A DNA stretch of 16,059 bases from Candidatus Acetothermia bacterium (GTDB lineage Bacteria; Bipolaricaulota; Bipolaricaulia; RBG-16-55-9; DRXL01). The stretch spans positions 1 to 16,059 of the forward strand of contig JAPWVB010000018.1 in the NCBI GenBank assembly GCA_028275205.1. Direction: 5' to 3'. A model generated the notes under the pieces. It was not told where the DNA came from and made no database searches. It saw nothing but the letters and a program-made list of their open reading frames with translations. Numbering within the stretch: the stretch's first letter is position 1; every line of letters begins with the position of its first letter. The position numbers and the translations under genes were made by a program. Below, one piece after another: positions 1 through 6,054 of the stretch.

Positions 1-251
1 TGGATGAGCGCTGCGGTCGAGCGCTCGTCGGGGTTGAGATGCTTTAAGCGAGTCCCTTCAAAGCGCAACACAATCTGATTCTGCAAGACCAAATAGACCG
101 TGACGTCGCGGCGAATCCCGTGCGACAGACAGAACGCCGCCGTCACGCAGCGACAGAGAATATCGAGTCTCCCGGCGCTGCCGGGAAGATCATTGAGCGA
201 GAAGTTGGGCGTCAGCGGGACTTTATGGCCGAGCACGATGAATGCGCGCAT
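1..251 (-). CDS. trmY: TrmY-like tRNA pseudouridine(54) N1-methyltransferase, partial (C-terminus outside window)
   Basis: Only the first 83 codons are in the window; the gene runs off at base 1. The protein begins MRAFIVLGHKVPLTPNFSL and continues with NDLPGSAGRLDILCRCV and HLNPDERSTAALI, which I recognise as the N-terminal part of the DUF358/COG1901 SPOUT methyltransferase family. In archaea TrmY uses SAM to methylate N1 of pseudouridine 54 in the tRNA T-loop. Bacterial members exist but are scattered, and their substrate is less sure. The ATG is one base after the trkH stop and GGAAGGG lies just upstream, so it is probably translated from the trkAH transcript. The SAM-binding trefoil knot would lie in the missing C-terminal half, so catalytic residues cannot be checked. 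Family assignment is strong; the exact reaction is inferred. Confidence 0.8.
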   Translation of the reverse strand, partial: MRAFIVLGHKVPLTPNFSLNDLPGSAGRLDILCRCVTAAFCLSHGIRRDVTVYLVLQNQIVLRFEGTRLKHLNPDERSTAALI

Positions 252-252
252 C

Positions 253-1719
253 TTAGCCCTTCCAGTAGCTGCGCACAAAGAGCACGATCACGGGAAAGAG
301 CTCTAAGCGTCCGGCCCACATCAGAAAGACTAATAAAATTTTAGACGTCTCAGGGAGCTGGGCGTAGGTGCCCATCGGGCCGACCAGCCCAAAGCCCGGG
401 CCGACATTGCCCAGCGTCGCCGCGACGGCGCTCGCGGCTTCGATGATCTCAAGATTCAGTCCCACCCGCGCCACATCCCACATCAACACTATGCTGCCCA
501 AGGCGAAGATCGTCACGTACAGAATAGCAAATATTGCGACTGCTCGCACGATCTCCTCGCTCACGACGCGTCCGCTCACGCGGATGGGCAGGACCGCTTG
601 CGGATGAATGACGTTTCTTGTCTCCCGCACGATGAAGCGAAAGACCAGCCACGTGCGGATCACTTTGATCGAGCCTGCCGTGCTCCCGGCGCACCCTCCT
701 AGAAACATCAAAACAAACAAGATCATCTTTGCTGCCGCGGGCCACTGCTCAAAGTCGGTGCTGGCATACCCCGTCGTCGTCATGATGCTGACGGCTTGAA
801 ACGCGCTATGTCTGAGATTGTCAAGCCCAATTCCTACACTCCCCAGAAGCGCGAAGGTCGCTCCGAGCAAGAGCGCCCCATAGAAACGCGCTTCCGTATC
901 CATAAAGAGCGCGCGCGGCTGCCGACGCCCAATAGCTCTATAGAGCAACGCAAAATTCAGCCCGCCGAGCATCATAAAGAGCACGGTGACCCACTGAGCT
1001 GCCGGCGAAAAGCTCGCAAACCCGCTGTCTTTCGTAGAGAACCCCCCCGTAGAGAGCGTGGTGAACGCATGAGCCACTGCATCAAACAAACTCAGCCGGC
1101 CCACTAAGACAAGCAATACTACGTCGAGCGCTGTCAGACCGACATAGATGCCCCACAGGAGTCGTGCCGTCTCGCGGATGCGTGGCGTGAGCCTCTCCAG
1201 CGTCGGCCCTGGGGCTTCGGCGTCCATCAATTGGGAGCCGCCGACCCCTAGCTTGGGCAGAAGCGCCACCGCTAAGACAATAATGCCCATCCCGCCGAGC
1301 CATTGGGTGAACGCCCGCCACAACAGCAACGCTCTGGGCAACCCCTCGACGTGGGCGATCACCGTCGCTCCTGTGGTCGTGAAGCCGCTCATCGCTTCAA
1401 AGTATGCATCGAGAGGGCGCAGAATCCCTAAAAGTATAAAGGGCATCGCCCCTAAGCCCGCTACAAGCAGCCACGCCAGAGCGACGACGAGGAAGCCCTC
1501 ACGAGGGCCGATGTCTCTCTCCGTGCGCGCCGCGCGTTCGACGAGCCAGCCCCCAACCAGGGCCATAGATCCCGACAGAGCGTAGGGCCACCACGGCTCG
1601 CGCGCACCGATCGCATAGAAGAAGGGCACCACAAACGCGACGCTGAACCATTTGATCAATTTGCCCACAAGATGGAGCGCCGCGCGCACGTCCACCGCAA
1701 GATCCCAGCGCCGTATCAT
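253..1719 (-). CDS. trkH: TrkH-type potassium uptake channel subunit
   Basis: Membrane subunit of the Trk/Ktr potassium uptake system, 488 aa, the usual TrkH length. It shows the four-fold pore-loop plan: SGFTTTGATV (about 111-120), TTLSTGGFST (about 220-229), SIMTTTGYAS (about 311-320) and ATLGNVGPGFG (about 434-444). These carry the T/S-x-G selectivity-filter turns. GGCAGSTAGSIKVIR (about 341-355) is the typical intramembrane loop, and the C-terminus ends with the family's GRLELFPVIVLF helix. Many hydrophobic helices fill the rest. The start ATG overlaps the trkA stop (ATGA, 4 bp), which indicates translational coupling with its regulatory subunit. Function is well supported. Whether entry is driven by protons, sodium or only the membrane potential cannot be told. 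Confidence 0.95.
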   Translation of the reverse strand: MIRRWDLAVDVRAALHLVGKLIKWFSVAFVVPFFYAIGAREPWWPYALSGSMALVGGWLVERAARTERDIGPREGFLVVALAWLLVAGLGAMPFILLGILRPLDAYFEAMSGFTTTGATVIAHVEGLPRALLLWRAFTQWLGGMGIIVLAVALLPKLGVGGSQLMDAEAPGPTLERLTPRIRETARLLWGIYVGLTALDVVLLVLVGRLSLFDAVAHAFTTLSTGGFSTKDSGFASFSPAAQWVTVLFMMLGGLNFALLYRAIGRRQPRALFMDTEARFYGALLLGATFALLGSVGIGLDNLRHSAFQAVSIMTTTGYASTDFEQWPAAAKMILFVLMFLGGCAGSTAGSIKVIRTWLVFRFIVRETRNVIHPQAVLPIRVSGRVVSEEIVRAVAIFAILYVTIFALGSIVLMWDVARVGLNLEIIEAASAVAATLGNVGPGFGLVGPMGTYAQLPETSKILLVFLMWAGRLELFPVIVLFVRSYWKG

Positions 1720-3026
1720 AAGAGCTTCTCGACTGTGGCTGCGGCTTCCTTGGTGCTGAAGACGATCACGTGATCCCCAGGCTGCAGAGCATCCGTTCCC
1801 CGGGGGATGATCACGCTCCCTTCGCGCACGATCGCCCCGATCAGCACCCCCGCGGGCACCTGGGCCGCCGCTAGCTTCACCCCGATGAGCGGACTGCGCG
1901 GGGAGACCTCGATCTCCAAGACCTCCGCGCGGTCTTCCTCAAGGGAGAGCGACTTCTCGATGCGCCCCCGCGTGAACTTGATGATCTCCTCGGCGATCAA
2001 GCGCCGCGGATTGATAGCGATATCAATACCCACGCGCTCAAAGATCGTGATGAAATTGGGATCTTCCACCCGCACGATGACCTGAGGAACGCCCATGCGC
2101 TTGAGCAGGAGCCCACAGAGCAGATTGCGCTCGTCCGCCCCGGTGACGCTCACGGCGACGTCGCACCGATGGAGCCCCTCGCGCTCAAGCAGCTCGATAT
2201 CTGTGCCATCACCGTGAAAGACCAGAGTGTGGGGGAGATTCTCCGCGAGCCAGCGGCTGCGCTCCTCGTCAGGCTCGATCAGTTTGGGTCTGAGCCCGCG
2301 GGTCTGTAAGATCTGGGCAAGCCGAAATCCGATGCGCCCGCCCCCAATGATGAGCACTTCTTTGACCGTAGGATAGAGGCTGAGCCGTCGGTTGAACTCA
2401 TGCACAGCTTGCGGCGTCCCGATGAGCACCAGGCGATCCCCTGCAAGGATGTGATCCTCCCCGCGCGGGATGATCACAGTGTTCCCTCTGATGATGCTGG
2501 CGACGTTGCAGTCTTTGGGGATGGCCGCCTCGCGCAATCTCAGCCCAATGAGCGGGGAATTCTCTTCAACGACCGTCTCGGTCATCAGGATCTTCCCATC
2601 GGCGAACTCATCGGCGGCTCGCACGCCGCGCAGCCCGATCACATCGGCGATCGCTTGGGAAGTGATGAGCTCGCTGCAGACCATCTCGTCGACCCCTAAA
2701 GAGCCGCGCTTCCACGTCTGTAAGTATTCTGCATCTTGGACGCGCGCGATCGTGACCTTCGTGCCCAGCTGCTTGGCCGAGGCACACGCAACGATATTCA
2801 CTTCATCAATGTCAGTGCTGGCGATGACCAAGTCGGCCTTCTCGGCTCCGGCGTCTTTGAGGGTCTTTAAGCTTGCGCCGTTGCCCAGCAGTGCCAAGAC
2901 GTCCAAACTTTGAAGGAGCTCGATCCGTTGAGGGTCTCTCTCGACGACCACGACATCGTGATCTGTTTGCAGGGCCGAGGCGATGCTCCGCCCCACCTCC
3001 CCCGCCCCAATGATGATCACGCGCAT
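1716..3026 (-). CDS. trkA: TrkA, NAD(H)-binding regulatory subunit of Trk potassium uptake
   Basis: Cytoplasmic gating subunit of TrkH, 436 aa, the length of a full tandem TrkA with two RCK units. The first Rossmann unit starts at residue 1 (MRVIIIGAGEVGRSIASAL, with acidic VVVVERD at the end of the second strand). The second starts near residue 224 (VLIIGGGRIGFRLAQIL, followed by KLIEPDEERS). Each is followed by a TrkA-C type region (SPLIGLRLREAAIP and SPLIGVKLAAAQVP, each with an IIPRG...GD strand pair). It heads the trkA-trkH-trmY operon. A TTGTCA-17-TAAATT promoter ends 9 nt before the ATG and there is no Shine-Dalgarno, so the mRNA is probably leaderless. Confidence 0.95.
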   Translation of the reverse strand: MRVIIIGAGEVGRSIASALQTDHDVVVVERDPQRIELLQSLDVLALLGNGASLKTLKDAGAEKADLVIASTDIDEVNIVACASAKQLGTKVTIARVQDAEYLQTWKRGSLGVDEMVCSELITSQAIADVIGLRGVRAADEFADGKILMTETVVEENSPLIGLRLREAAIPKDCNVASIIRGNTVIIPRGEDHILAGDRLVLIGTPQAVHEFNRRLSLYPTVKEVLIIGGGRIGFRLAQILQTRGLRPKLIEPDEERSRWLAENLPHTLVFHGDGTDIELLEREGLHRCDVAVSVTGADERNLLCGLLLKRMGVPQVIVRVEDPNFITIFERVGIDIAINPRRLIAEEIIKFTRGRIEKSLSLEEDRAEVLEIEVSPRSPLIGVKLAAAQVPAGVLIGAIVREGSVIIPRGTDALQPGDHVIVFSTKEAAATVEKLL

Positions 3027-3035
3027 ACGAGAAAG

Positions 3036-3064
3036 AATTTACAGTGAAAAGTTCCCGGTGACAA
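3036..3064 (-). promoter_or_regulatory. Promoter of trkA-trkH-trmY (leaderless)
   Basis: On the minus strand, -35 TTGTCA (3059-3064) and -10 TAAATT (3036-3041) are separated by exactly 17 bp. The trkA ATG begins at 3026, 9 nt after the -10 box, so transcription should start within about 3 nt of the ATG. No purine-rich ribosome site fits in that space. The promoter overlaps the proposed pyrF promoter on the other strand, so the two could exclude each other. Confidence 0.55.
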
Positions 3065-3072
3065 GTTATACT
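3044..3072 (+). promoter_or_regulatory. Probable pyrF promoter
   Basis: TATACT at 3067-3072 with a weak -35, GTGAAA at 3044-3049, at 17 bp spacing. The predicted start near 3079 coincides with the first base of palindromic repeat copy A, so the repeat would make up nearly the whole pyrF leader. The same TATACT box precedes the antiporter gene at 3996. The -10 is good; the -35 is poor. Confidence 0.4.
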
Positions 3073-3079
3073 ATGGCCG

Positions 3080-3154
3080 CCAGGCTTCGCATGGACCGTT
3101 CATCTTCGCCGGCCAATGGCCGGCGAAGGCGCACAGTCCAGACGAAGTCTGGCG
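3080..3154 (+). repeat. Three-hairpin palindromic repeat, copy A (pyrF leader)
   Basis: 75 bp element that matches copy B at 9622-9702 in reverse complement. Left flank 3080-3099 begins CCAGGCTTCGCATGG and agrees with B at 19 of 20 bases. Right flank 3133-3154 contains CCAGACGAAGTCTGG and agrees at 21 of 22. The 33 bp core is different in sequence but is itself a perfect hairpin: 12-bp arms 3104-3115 and 3117-3128 around one base. The left flank folds as a 6-bp stem with a TTC loop (one mismatch here), and the right flank as a perfect 6-bp stem with a GAA loop. The left and right flanks are also nearly complementary to each other, so one long hairpin is an alternative fold. It ends 3 nt before the pyrF ATG. 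No transposase is nearby. Resembles a REP/MITE-like or palindromic-element family; I do not recognise a named one. Confidence 0.85.
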
Positions 3155-3157
3155 CCC

Positions 3158-3976
3158 ATGAATTTTCTCGAAAAGCTTCGAGCGGCGGCTAGACAGAACA
3201 AGAGTTGGCTCTGCGTCGGGCTGGACTCAGAGCTCTCGAAGATCCCAACGTTTGTGCGCGAGCGCCACGGCACTCACGCCGTCTTCGAGTTTAACAGAGC
3301 GATCATCGAAGCGACGAGCGATCTTGTCTGCGCGTACAAGATAAACCTTGCGTTCTACGAGATGCTCGGCCCGGTGGGGCTTGAGATTCTTTCCAAGACG
3401 CGCGAGCTCATCCCTCAAGAGATCCCCGTGATCGCCGACGCCAAGCGCGGCGATATCGAGAACACCGCGCGCGCCTACGCCAAAGCGCTCTTTGAGTATT
3501 ATCGCTTCGACGCCGCGACCGTCAATCCCCTCATGGGCTTCGACTCCATCGCCCCGTTTTTAGAATACTCAGAAAAGTGCGCGTTTCTCTTGGTGCGCAC
3601 GTCCAATCCGGGGGCACGGGATTTCCAAGAACTGAACTGCGCTGGCAAGCCCCTCTATCAACACATCGCCGAAAAAGCCCGCCAATGGAACACTCGACAG
3701 AACGTGGGCGTGGTCGTCGGAGCTACAGCTCCTCAAGAGCTTTCGCTCGTCCGTCGAATCGTCGGCGACGAGATGCCCATCTTAGTGCCGGGCGTAGGCG
3801 CGCAAGGGGGCGATCTGGAACGCGCCGTCAAAAACAGCTTTAACTCCCGCGGCGAGCTGGCGATTATCACAGCGTCGCGCAGCGTGCTCTTCGCCTCCCA
3901 AGAGAGGGACTTCGCCCAGGCCGCTCGCAAAGCCGCCCAAGAACTTCGCGACGCGATCAATCGCTTCCGGGCTTAA
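3158..3976 (+). CDS. pyrF: Orotidine 5'-phosphate decarboxylase (PyrF, subfamily 2)
   Basis: Last step of de novo UMP synthesis: OMP to UMP plus CO2, in the cytosol. 272 aa from the chosen ATG, normal for the longer subfamily-2 enzymes. Landmarks are LCVGLDSELSKIP (18-30), the catalytic DAKRGDI (94-100, with the D-K-x-x-D charge network), TVNPLMGFDS (121-130), LLVRTSNPGA (144-153) and the phosphate-binding VPGVGAQGGD (210-219). I chose ATG 3158 because homology starts there (MNFLEKLRAAARQNKSWLCV). An in-frame ATG at 3116 would add 14 residues encoded by repeat copy A (MAGEGAQSRRSLAP), which look like repeat translation rather than enzyme. No Shine-Dalgarno precedes either ATG. No other pyrimidine genes are in the window. 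Confidence 0.95.
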   Translation: MNFLEKLRAAARQNKSWLCVGLDSELSKIPTFVRERHGTHAVFEFNRAIIEATSDLVCAYKINLAFYEMLGPVGLEILSKTRELIPQEIPVIADAKRGDIENTARAYAKALFEYYRFDAATVNPLMGFDSIAPFLEYSEKCAFLLVRTSNPGARDFQELNCAGKPLYQHIAEKARQWNTRQNVGVVVGATAPQELSLVRRIVGDEMPILVPGVGAQGGDLERAVKNSFNSRGELAIITASRSVLFASQERDFAQAARKAAQELRDAINRFRA

Positions 3977-3995
3977 TCAACTGAGCCGTTTTCGC

Positions 3996-4001
3996 TATAC
4001 T
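3996..4001 (+). promoter_or_regulatory. -10 box of the antiporter gene, leaderless arrangement
   Basis: TATACT 10 nt before the ATG at 4012, in the 35 bp gap after pyrF. No Shine-Dalgarno is present (the sequence between is CACCTCTCTT). The best -35 at 17 bp is TTAATC (3973-3978), weak and partly within the end of pyrF. Suggests a separate, near-leaderless transcript in addition to read-through from pyrF. Confidence 0.4.
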
Positions 4002-4011
4002 CACCTCTCTT

Positions 4012-5583
4012 ATGAGCGAATCACAATCGCCCCTGGAAGCGACTTCTTCGGAGGCTCAGATAACTCTTTCGGAACCAGTGCCCCTGACGCCCTCCCAACA
4101 GAAGACCGTCACGCTGGGAGTTATGCTGGGGCTCTTTTTGGGAGCTTTAGAGTCCACAGTCGTGGGCACGGCCATGCCCACGGTCATCGCCAGCTTAGGA
4201 GGCTTGCACATCTACAGCTGGGTCTTCTCCGCGTATATTTTGACTTCGACCGTCACCGTCCCCCTGTGGGGGCGGCTCTCTGACTTATACGGGCGCAAAC
4301 GCTTTATTCTGCTGGGAATCGCGATCTTTCTGATTGGGTCGGCGCTCTCCGGGGCAGCAAATTCGATGGGGCAGTTGGTGCTCTTTCGGGCCCTTCAAGG
4401 GCTTGGGGCCGGGGCACTCCTGCCCCTGGGGATAACGATCATCGGGGAGATTTATTCTTTAGAGAAGCGCGCGCGGATGCAAGGGCTCTTCAGCGGCGTC
4501 TGGGGGCTAGCGAGTATCATTGGGCCGCTCATCGGCGGGTTTATCACGGACCATCTCTCGTGGCGCTGGGTTTTTTATATCAATATCCCCTTTGGGATCG
4601 CCGCGGCGCTGCTGATCGGGCTGGCTCTCGTGGAGCCACGCGACCACCGCAAGAGCGTCTCTATAGACTACGCCGGCGCGATCACCCTGACCCTTCTCGT
4701 GACGTTGCTCTTAGTCACGCTAGGACGGCAAGATTGGGGAACTCCCCTAAAGCTTGGGCTCTTGGGTGTCTGCGCGCTACTAGTCCTTGTCTTTCTTGCT
4801 GTCGAGCGTCGCGCGTCGGAGCCCATCGTGCCGCTCTCGCTCTTCCGGCACAGGATCTTTAGCGTCTCGTCGGCGAACGGCTTTTTTGTGGGCATGGCGA
4901 TGTTCGGGTCGCTCTCGTTTATCCCGCTCTTCGTTCAAGGGGTGATTGGGACGACCGCGACCGAAGCGGGCACGGCGCTCACGCCCTTTGTGCTCTGCTG
5001 GGTGGGGTTCTCTATCGTAGGCAGCAGGCTGATTCTGAAGATCGGCTATCGCTCCACGGCGCTCATTGGCGTTGGGCTGTTAGTGTTGGGTTTTTTGGGG
5101 CTTGTTACTTTAAACGCCCACGCAACTCGGCTGGCTGTGATGGGGTACTTGGCGATAGCTGGGGCGGGCATGGGCTTCTCGATGGTCACGCTGCTCATTG
5201 CCGTGCAGACTTCGGTGCCGCGCAATCAGTTGGGAATTGCGACATCGGGGACGGTCTTCTTTCGATCTATTGGTGGTGCAGTCGGGGTCGCGGTGATGGG
5301 CGCGGTCTTGAGCGCTCAGATGAACTCTCAGGCGGCTCAGCTCTCGGAGTTGGGCAGCTTGCTGCCTCCTGAGAAGCTGATGGACCTTCTTCGCCATCCC
5401 GATGCGCTATTGAGCCCAGCGGCGCGGGCGCAGCTTCCGGCCTCTGTCGAGAGTGCGCTCCAGCAGATTCTTGCGACGGCGCTCCACTGGGTATTTGTCG
5501 TGGGGCTTGTGGTGGCAGTTTTGGCGTTGATTGTGACGCTCTTTCTACCCAAGGGGACAGCCCAAGAGCACGCGCGAAGATAA
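4012..5583 (+). CDS. MFS multidrug transporter, DHA2 (EmrB/QacA) family, 14 TM
   Basis: Inner-membrane drug/proton antiporter of the major facilitator superfamily, 523 aa, the usual size for 14-TM DHA2 members. After a polar N-tail of about 30 residues comes motif D1-like LESTVVGTAMPTV (46-58), then motif A GRLSDLYGRKR (87-97), motif B region VLFRALQGLGAG (123-134) and motif C-like GALLPLGITIIGE. WRWVFYINIPFG is the hallmark of the family between TM6 and TM7. The hydrophilic stretch between the last two helices (from about QMNSQAAQLSEL to SVESALQQI) is the extracytoplasmic loop found in many DHA2 proteins. Substrate cannot be predicted. It stands alone, with no neighbouring regulator or membrane-fusion protein, so it may not form an envelope-spanning pump. 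The stop is a tandem TAATAATAA. Confidence 0.93.
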   Translation: MSESQSPLEATSSEAQITLSEPVPLTPSQQKTVTLGVMLGLFLGALESTVVGTAMPTVIASLGGLHIYSWVFSAYILTSTVTVPLWGRLSDLYGRKRFILLGIAIFLIGSALSGAANSMGQLVLFRALQGLGAGALLPLGITIIGEIYSLEKRARMQGLFSGVWGLASIIGPLIGGFITDHLSWRWVFYINIPFGIAAALLIGLALVEPRDHRKSVSIDYAGAITLTLLVTLLLVTLGRQDWGTPLKLGLLGVCALLVLVFLAVERRASEPIVPLSLFRHRIFSVSSANGFFVGMAMFGSLSFIPLFVQGVIGTTATEAGTALTPFVLCWVGFSIVGSRLILKIGYRSTALIGVGLLVLGFLGLVTLNAHATRLAVMGYLAIAGAGMGFSMVTLLIAVQTSVPRNQLGIATSGTVFFRSIGGAVGVAVMGAVLSAQMNSQAAQLSELGSLLPPEKLMDLLRHPDALLSPAARAQLPASVESALQQILATALHWVFVVGLVVAVLALIVTLFLPKGTAQEHARR

Positions 5584-5758
5584 TAATAAGTGAATTTGGC
5601 GGCATGGATGCAATCTAGGAAGGTTGGGGCTTGCGCGTTGAGGTGGATTCAAGTGGCATCTGGGGCGACCTCTCCGCATCCAGCGCATCGGGAAGACCTC
5701 ACGCGCCCATGCCAAAGCTCACGCTACTTACCGAGGAGAGCACGAACCAGACCGACGC

Positions 5759-5782
5759 GCTCAAGTGCACGAGCTGTTGAGC
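5759..5782 (-). other. Hairpin downstream of the candidate small RNA
   Basis: Perfect 6-bp stem GCTCAA (5759-5764) and TTGAGC (5777-5782) enclosing 12 nt. It lies in the 350 bp between the antiporter stop (5583) and tRNA-Val. Apart from this, the candidate small RNA and its promoter, I see nothing convincing in 5584-5758. The long open frame there on the plus strand is arginine- and serine-rich without recognisable similarity and is probably not a gene. Confidence 0.3.
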
Positions 5783-5789
5783 TTGTTCT

Positions 5790-5881
5790 AAAAAGAAGCG
5801 CGATCGGGGGAGCAAGACACTCTTAGCTTAGGTCATAAGCCCCACACACCTTGGGGATTCCCTAAGCCTCCCGATCTGCAC
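5790..5881 (-). ncRNA. Candidate structured small RNA with its own promoter
   Basis: A good sigma70 promoter (TTGACA-17-TTTAAT) points into a region without a plausible gene on this strand. The predicted RNA of about 92 nt is nested stems: GATCGGG (5870-5876) pairs with CCCGATC (5802-5808). Inside that, GCTTAGG (5861-5867) pairs with CCTAAGC (5826-5832), and at the tip CCCCA (5852-5856) pairs with TGGGG (5840-5844) around a 7-nt loop. The transcript would then run into TTCTTTTT (5791-5798), a possible end, although four bases separate it from the stem. I looked for marks of 4.5S/SRP RNA, RNase P RNA, tmRNA and 6S RNA and found none of the first three; 6S RNA cannot be excluded. The 3' end is a guess, and the RNA could extend through the hairpin at 5759-5782. 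Structure and promoter are seen; transcription is inferred. Confidence 0.4.
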
Positions 5882-5887
5882 ACTTAT

Positions 5888-5916
5888 ATTAAAGCACTTA
5901 TCGCCCACTTTGTCAA
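5888..5916 (-). promoter_or_regulatory. Sigma70-like promoter of the candidate small RNA
   Basis: Minus strand: consensus -35 TTGACA (5911-5916), 17 bp spacer, -10 TTTAAT (5888-5893). Predicted start near 5881. The -35 lies inside the loop of a perfect 6-bp inverted repeat (5901-5906 with 5917-5922). It lies 19 bp downstream of the tRNA-Val 3' end. Confidence 0.6.
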
Positions 5917-5922
5917 GGGCGA
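5901..5922 (-). terminator. Small hairpin between tRNA-Val and the small-RNA promoter
   Basis: TCGCCC and GGGCGA arms of 6 bp around a 10-nt loop that contains the downstream TTGACA. It could end or process the tRNA-Val transcript, though only a loose T-rich stretch follows, or act as an operator over the -35. It is short and GC-rich, so both readings are tentative. Confidence 0.3.
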
Positions 5923-5934
5923 ATAGAATAAGAG

Positions 5935-6006
5935 TGGGCGCACGAGGACTTGAACCTCGGACCTCCTGCGTGTGAAGCAGGCGCTCTCCCGCTGAGCTAT
6001 GCGCCC
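5935..6006 (-). tRNA. tRNA-Val (anticodon CAC)
   Basis: 72 nt cloverleaf with every stem intact: acceptor GGGCGCA/TGCGCCC (7 bp), D-stem GCTC/GAGC, anticodon stem CCTGC/GCAGG, T-stem CGAGG/CCTCG with the invariant TTCAAGT loop. The anticodon loop is TTCACAC, so the anticodon is CAC, reading valine GUG codons. Discriminator base is A. CCA is not encoded (the next bases are CTC), so the CCA-adding enzyme must complete it. It lies 44 bp after the end of rng on the same strand and has its own promoter. Confidence 0.97.
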
Positions 6007-6025
6007 GTAAGATAGCTCAAGAGAT

Positions 6026-6054
6026 ACTATAGCGCACAGCACACACATTTTCAA
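6026..6054 (-). promoter_or_regulatory. Promoter of tRNA-Val
   Basis: Minus strand -35 TTGAAA (6049-6054), 17 bp spacer, -10 TATAGT (6026-6031). The -35 overlaps the TGA stop of rng. The predicted start is about 13 nt upstream of the mature tRNA 5' end, leaving a short leader for RNase P to remove. Confidence 0.6.

Noticed and set aside
253..1719. Many long open frames on the opposite strand of trkH and other genes
   Set aside because: They are shadow frames of GC-rich coding sequence; the sense-strand proteins have full family motifs.
3116..3157. N-terminal extension of PyrF (14 residues from ATG 3116)
   Set aside because: These codons are repeat copy A, homology to PyrF begins at ATG 3158, and neither ATG has a Shine-Dalgarno that would favour the upstream one.
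3060..3160. Pyrimidine-sensing leader (attenuator or riboswitch) upstream of pyrF
   Set aside because: The same structure occurs inside an unrelated coding sequence at 9622-9702, so a mobile or spreading repeat is the simpler explanation; no U-run terminator follows.
5590..5826. Plus-strand open frame of 78 codons after the antiporter gene
   Set aside because: Composition is Arg/Ser/Ala-rich with no recognisable domain, it overlaps the hairpins of the candidate small RNA, and no convincing ribosome site precedes it.
6030..6053. TGA read-through of rng into a short cysteine-rich tail (KCVCCAL) replacing the zinc-link
   Set aside because: Only seven codons before the next stop, spacing unlike CPxCxG, and the bases are accounted for by the tRNA-Val promoter (-35 TTGAAA).
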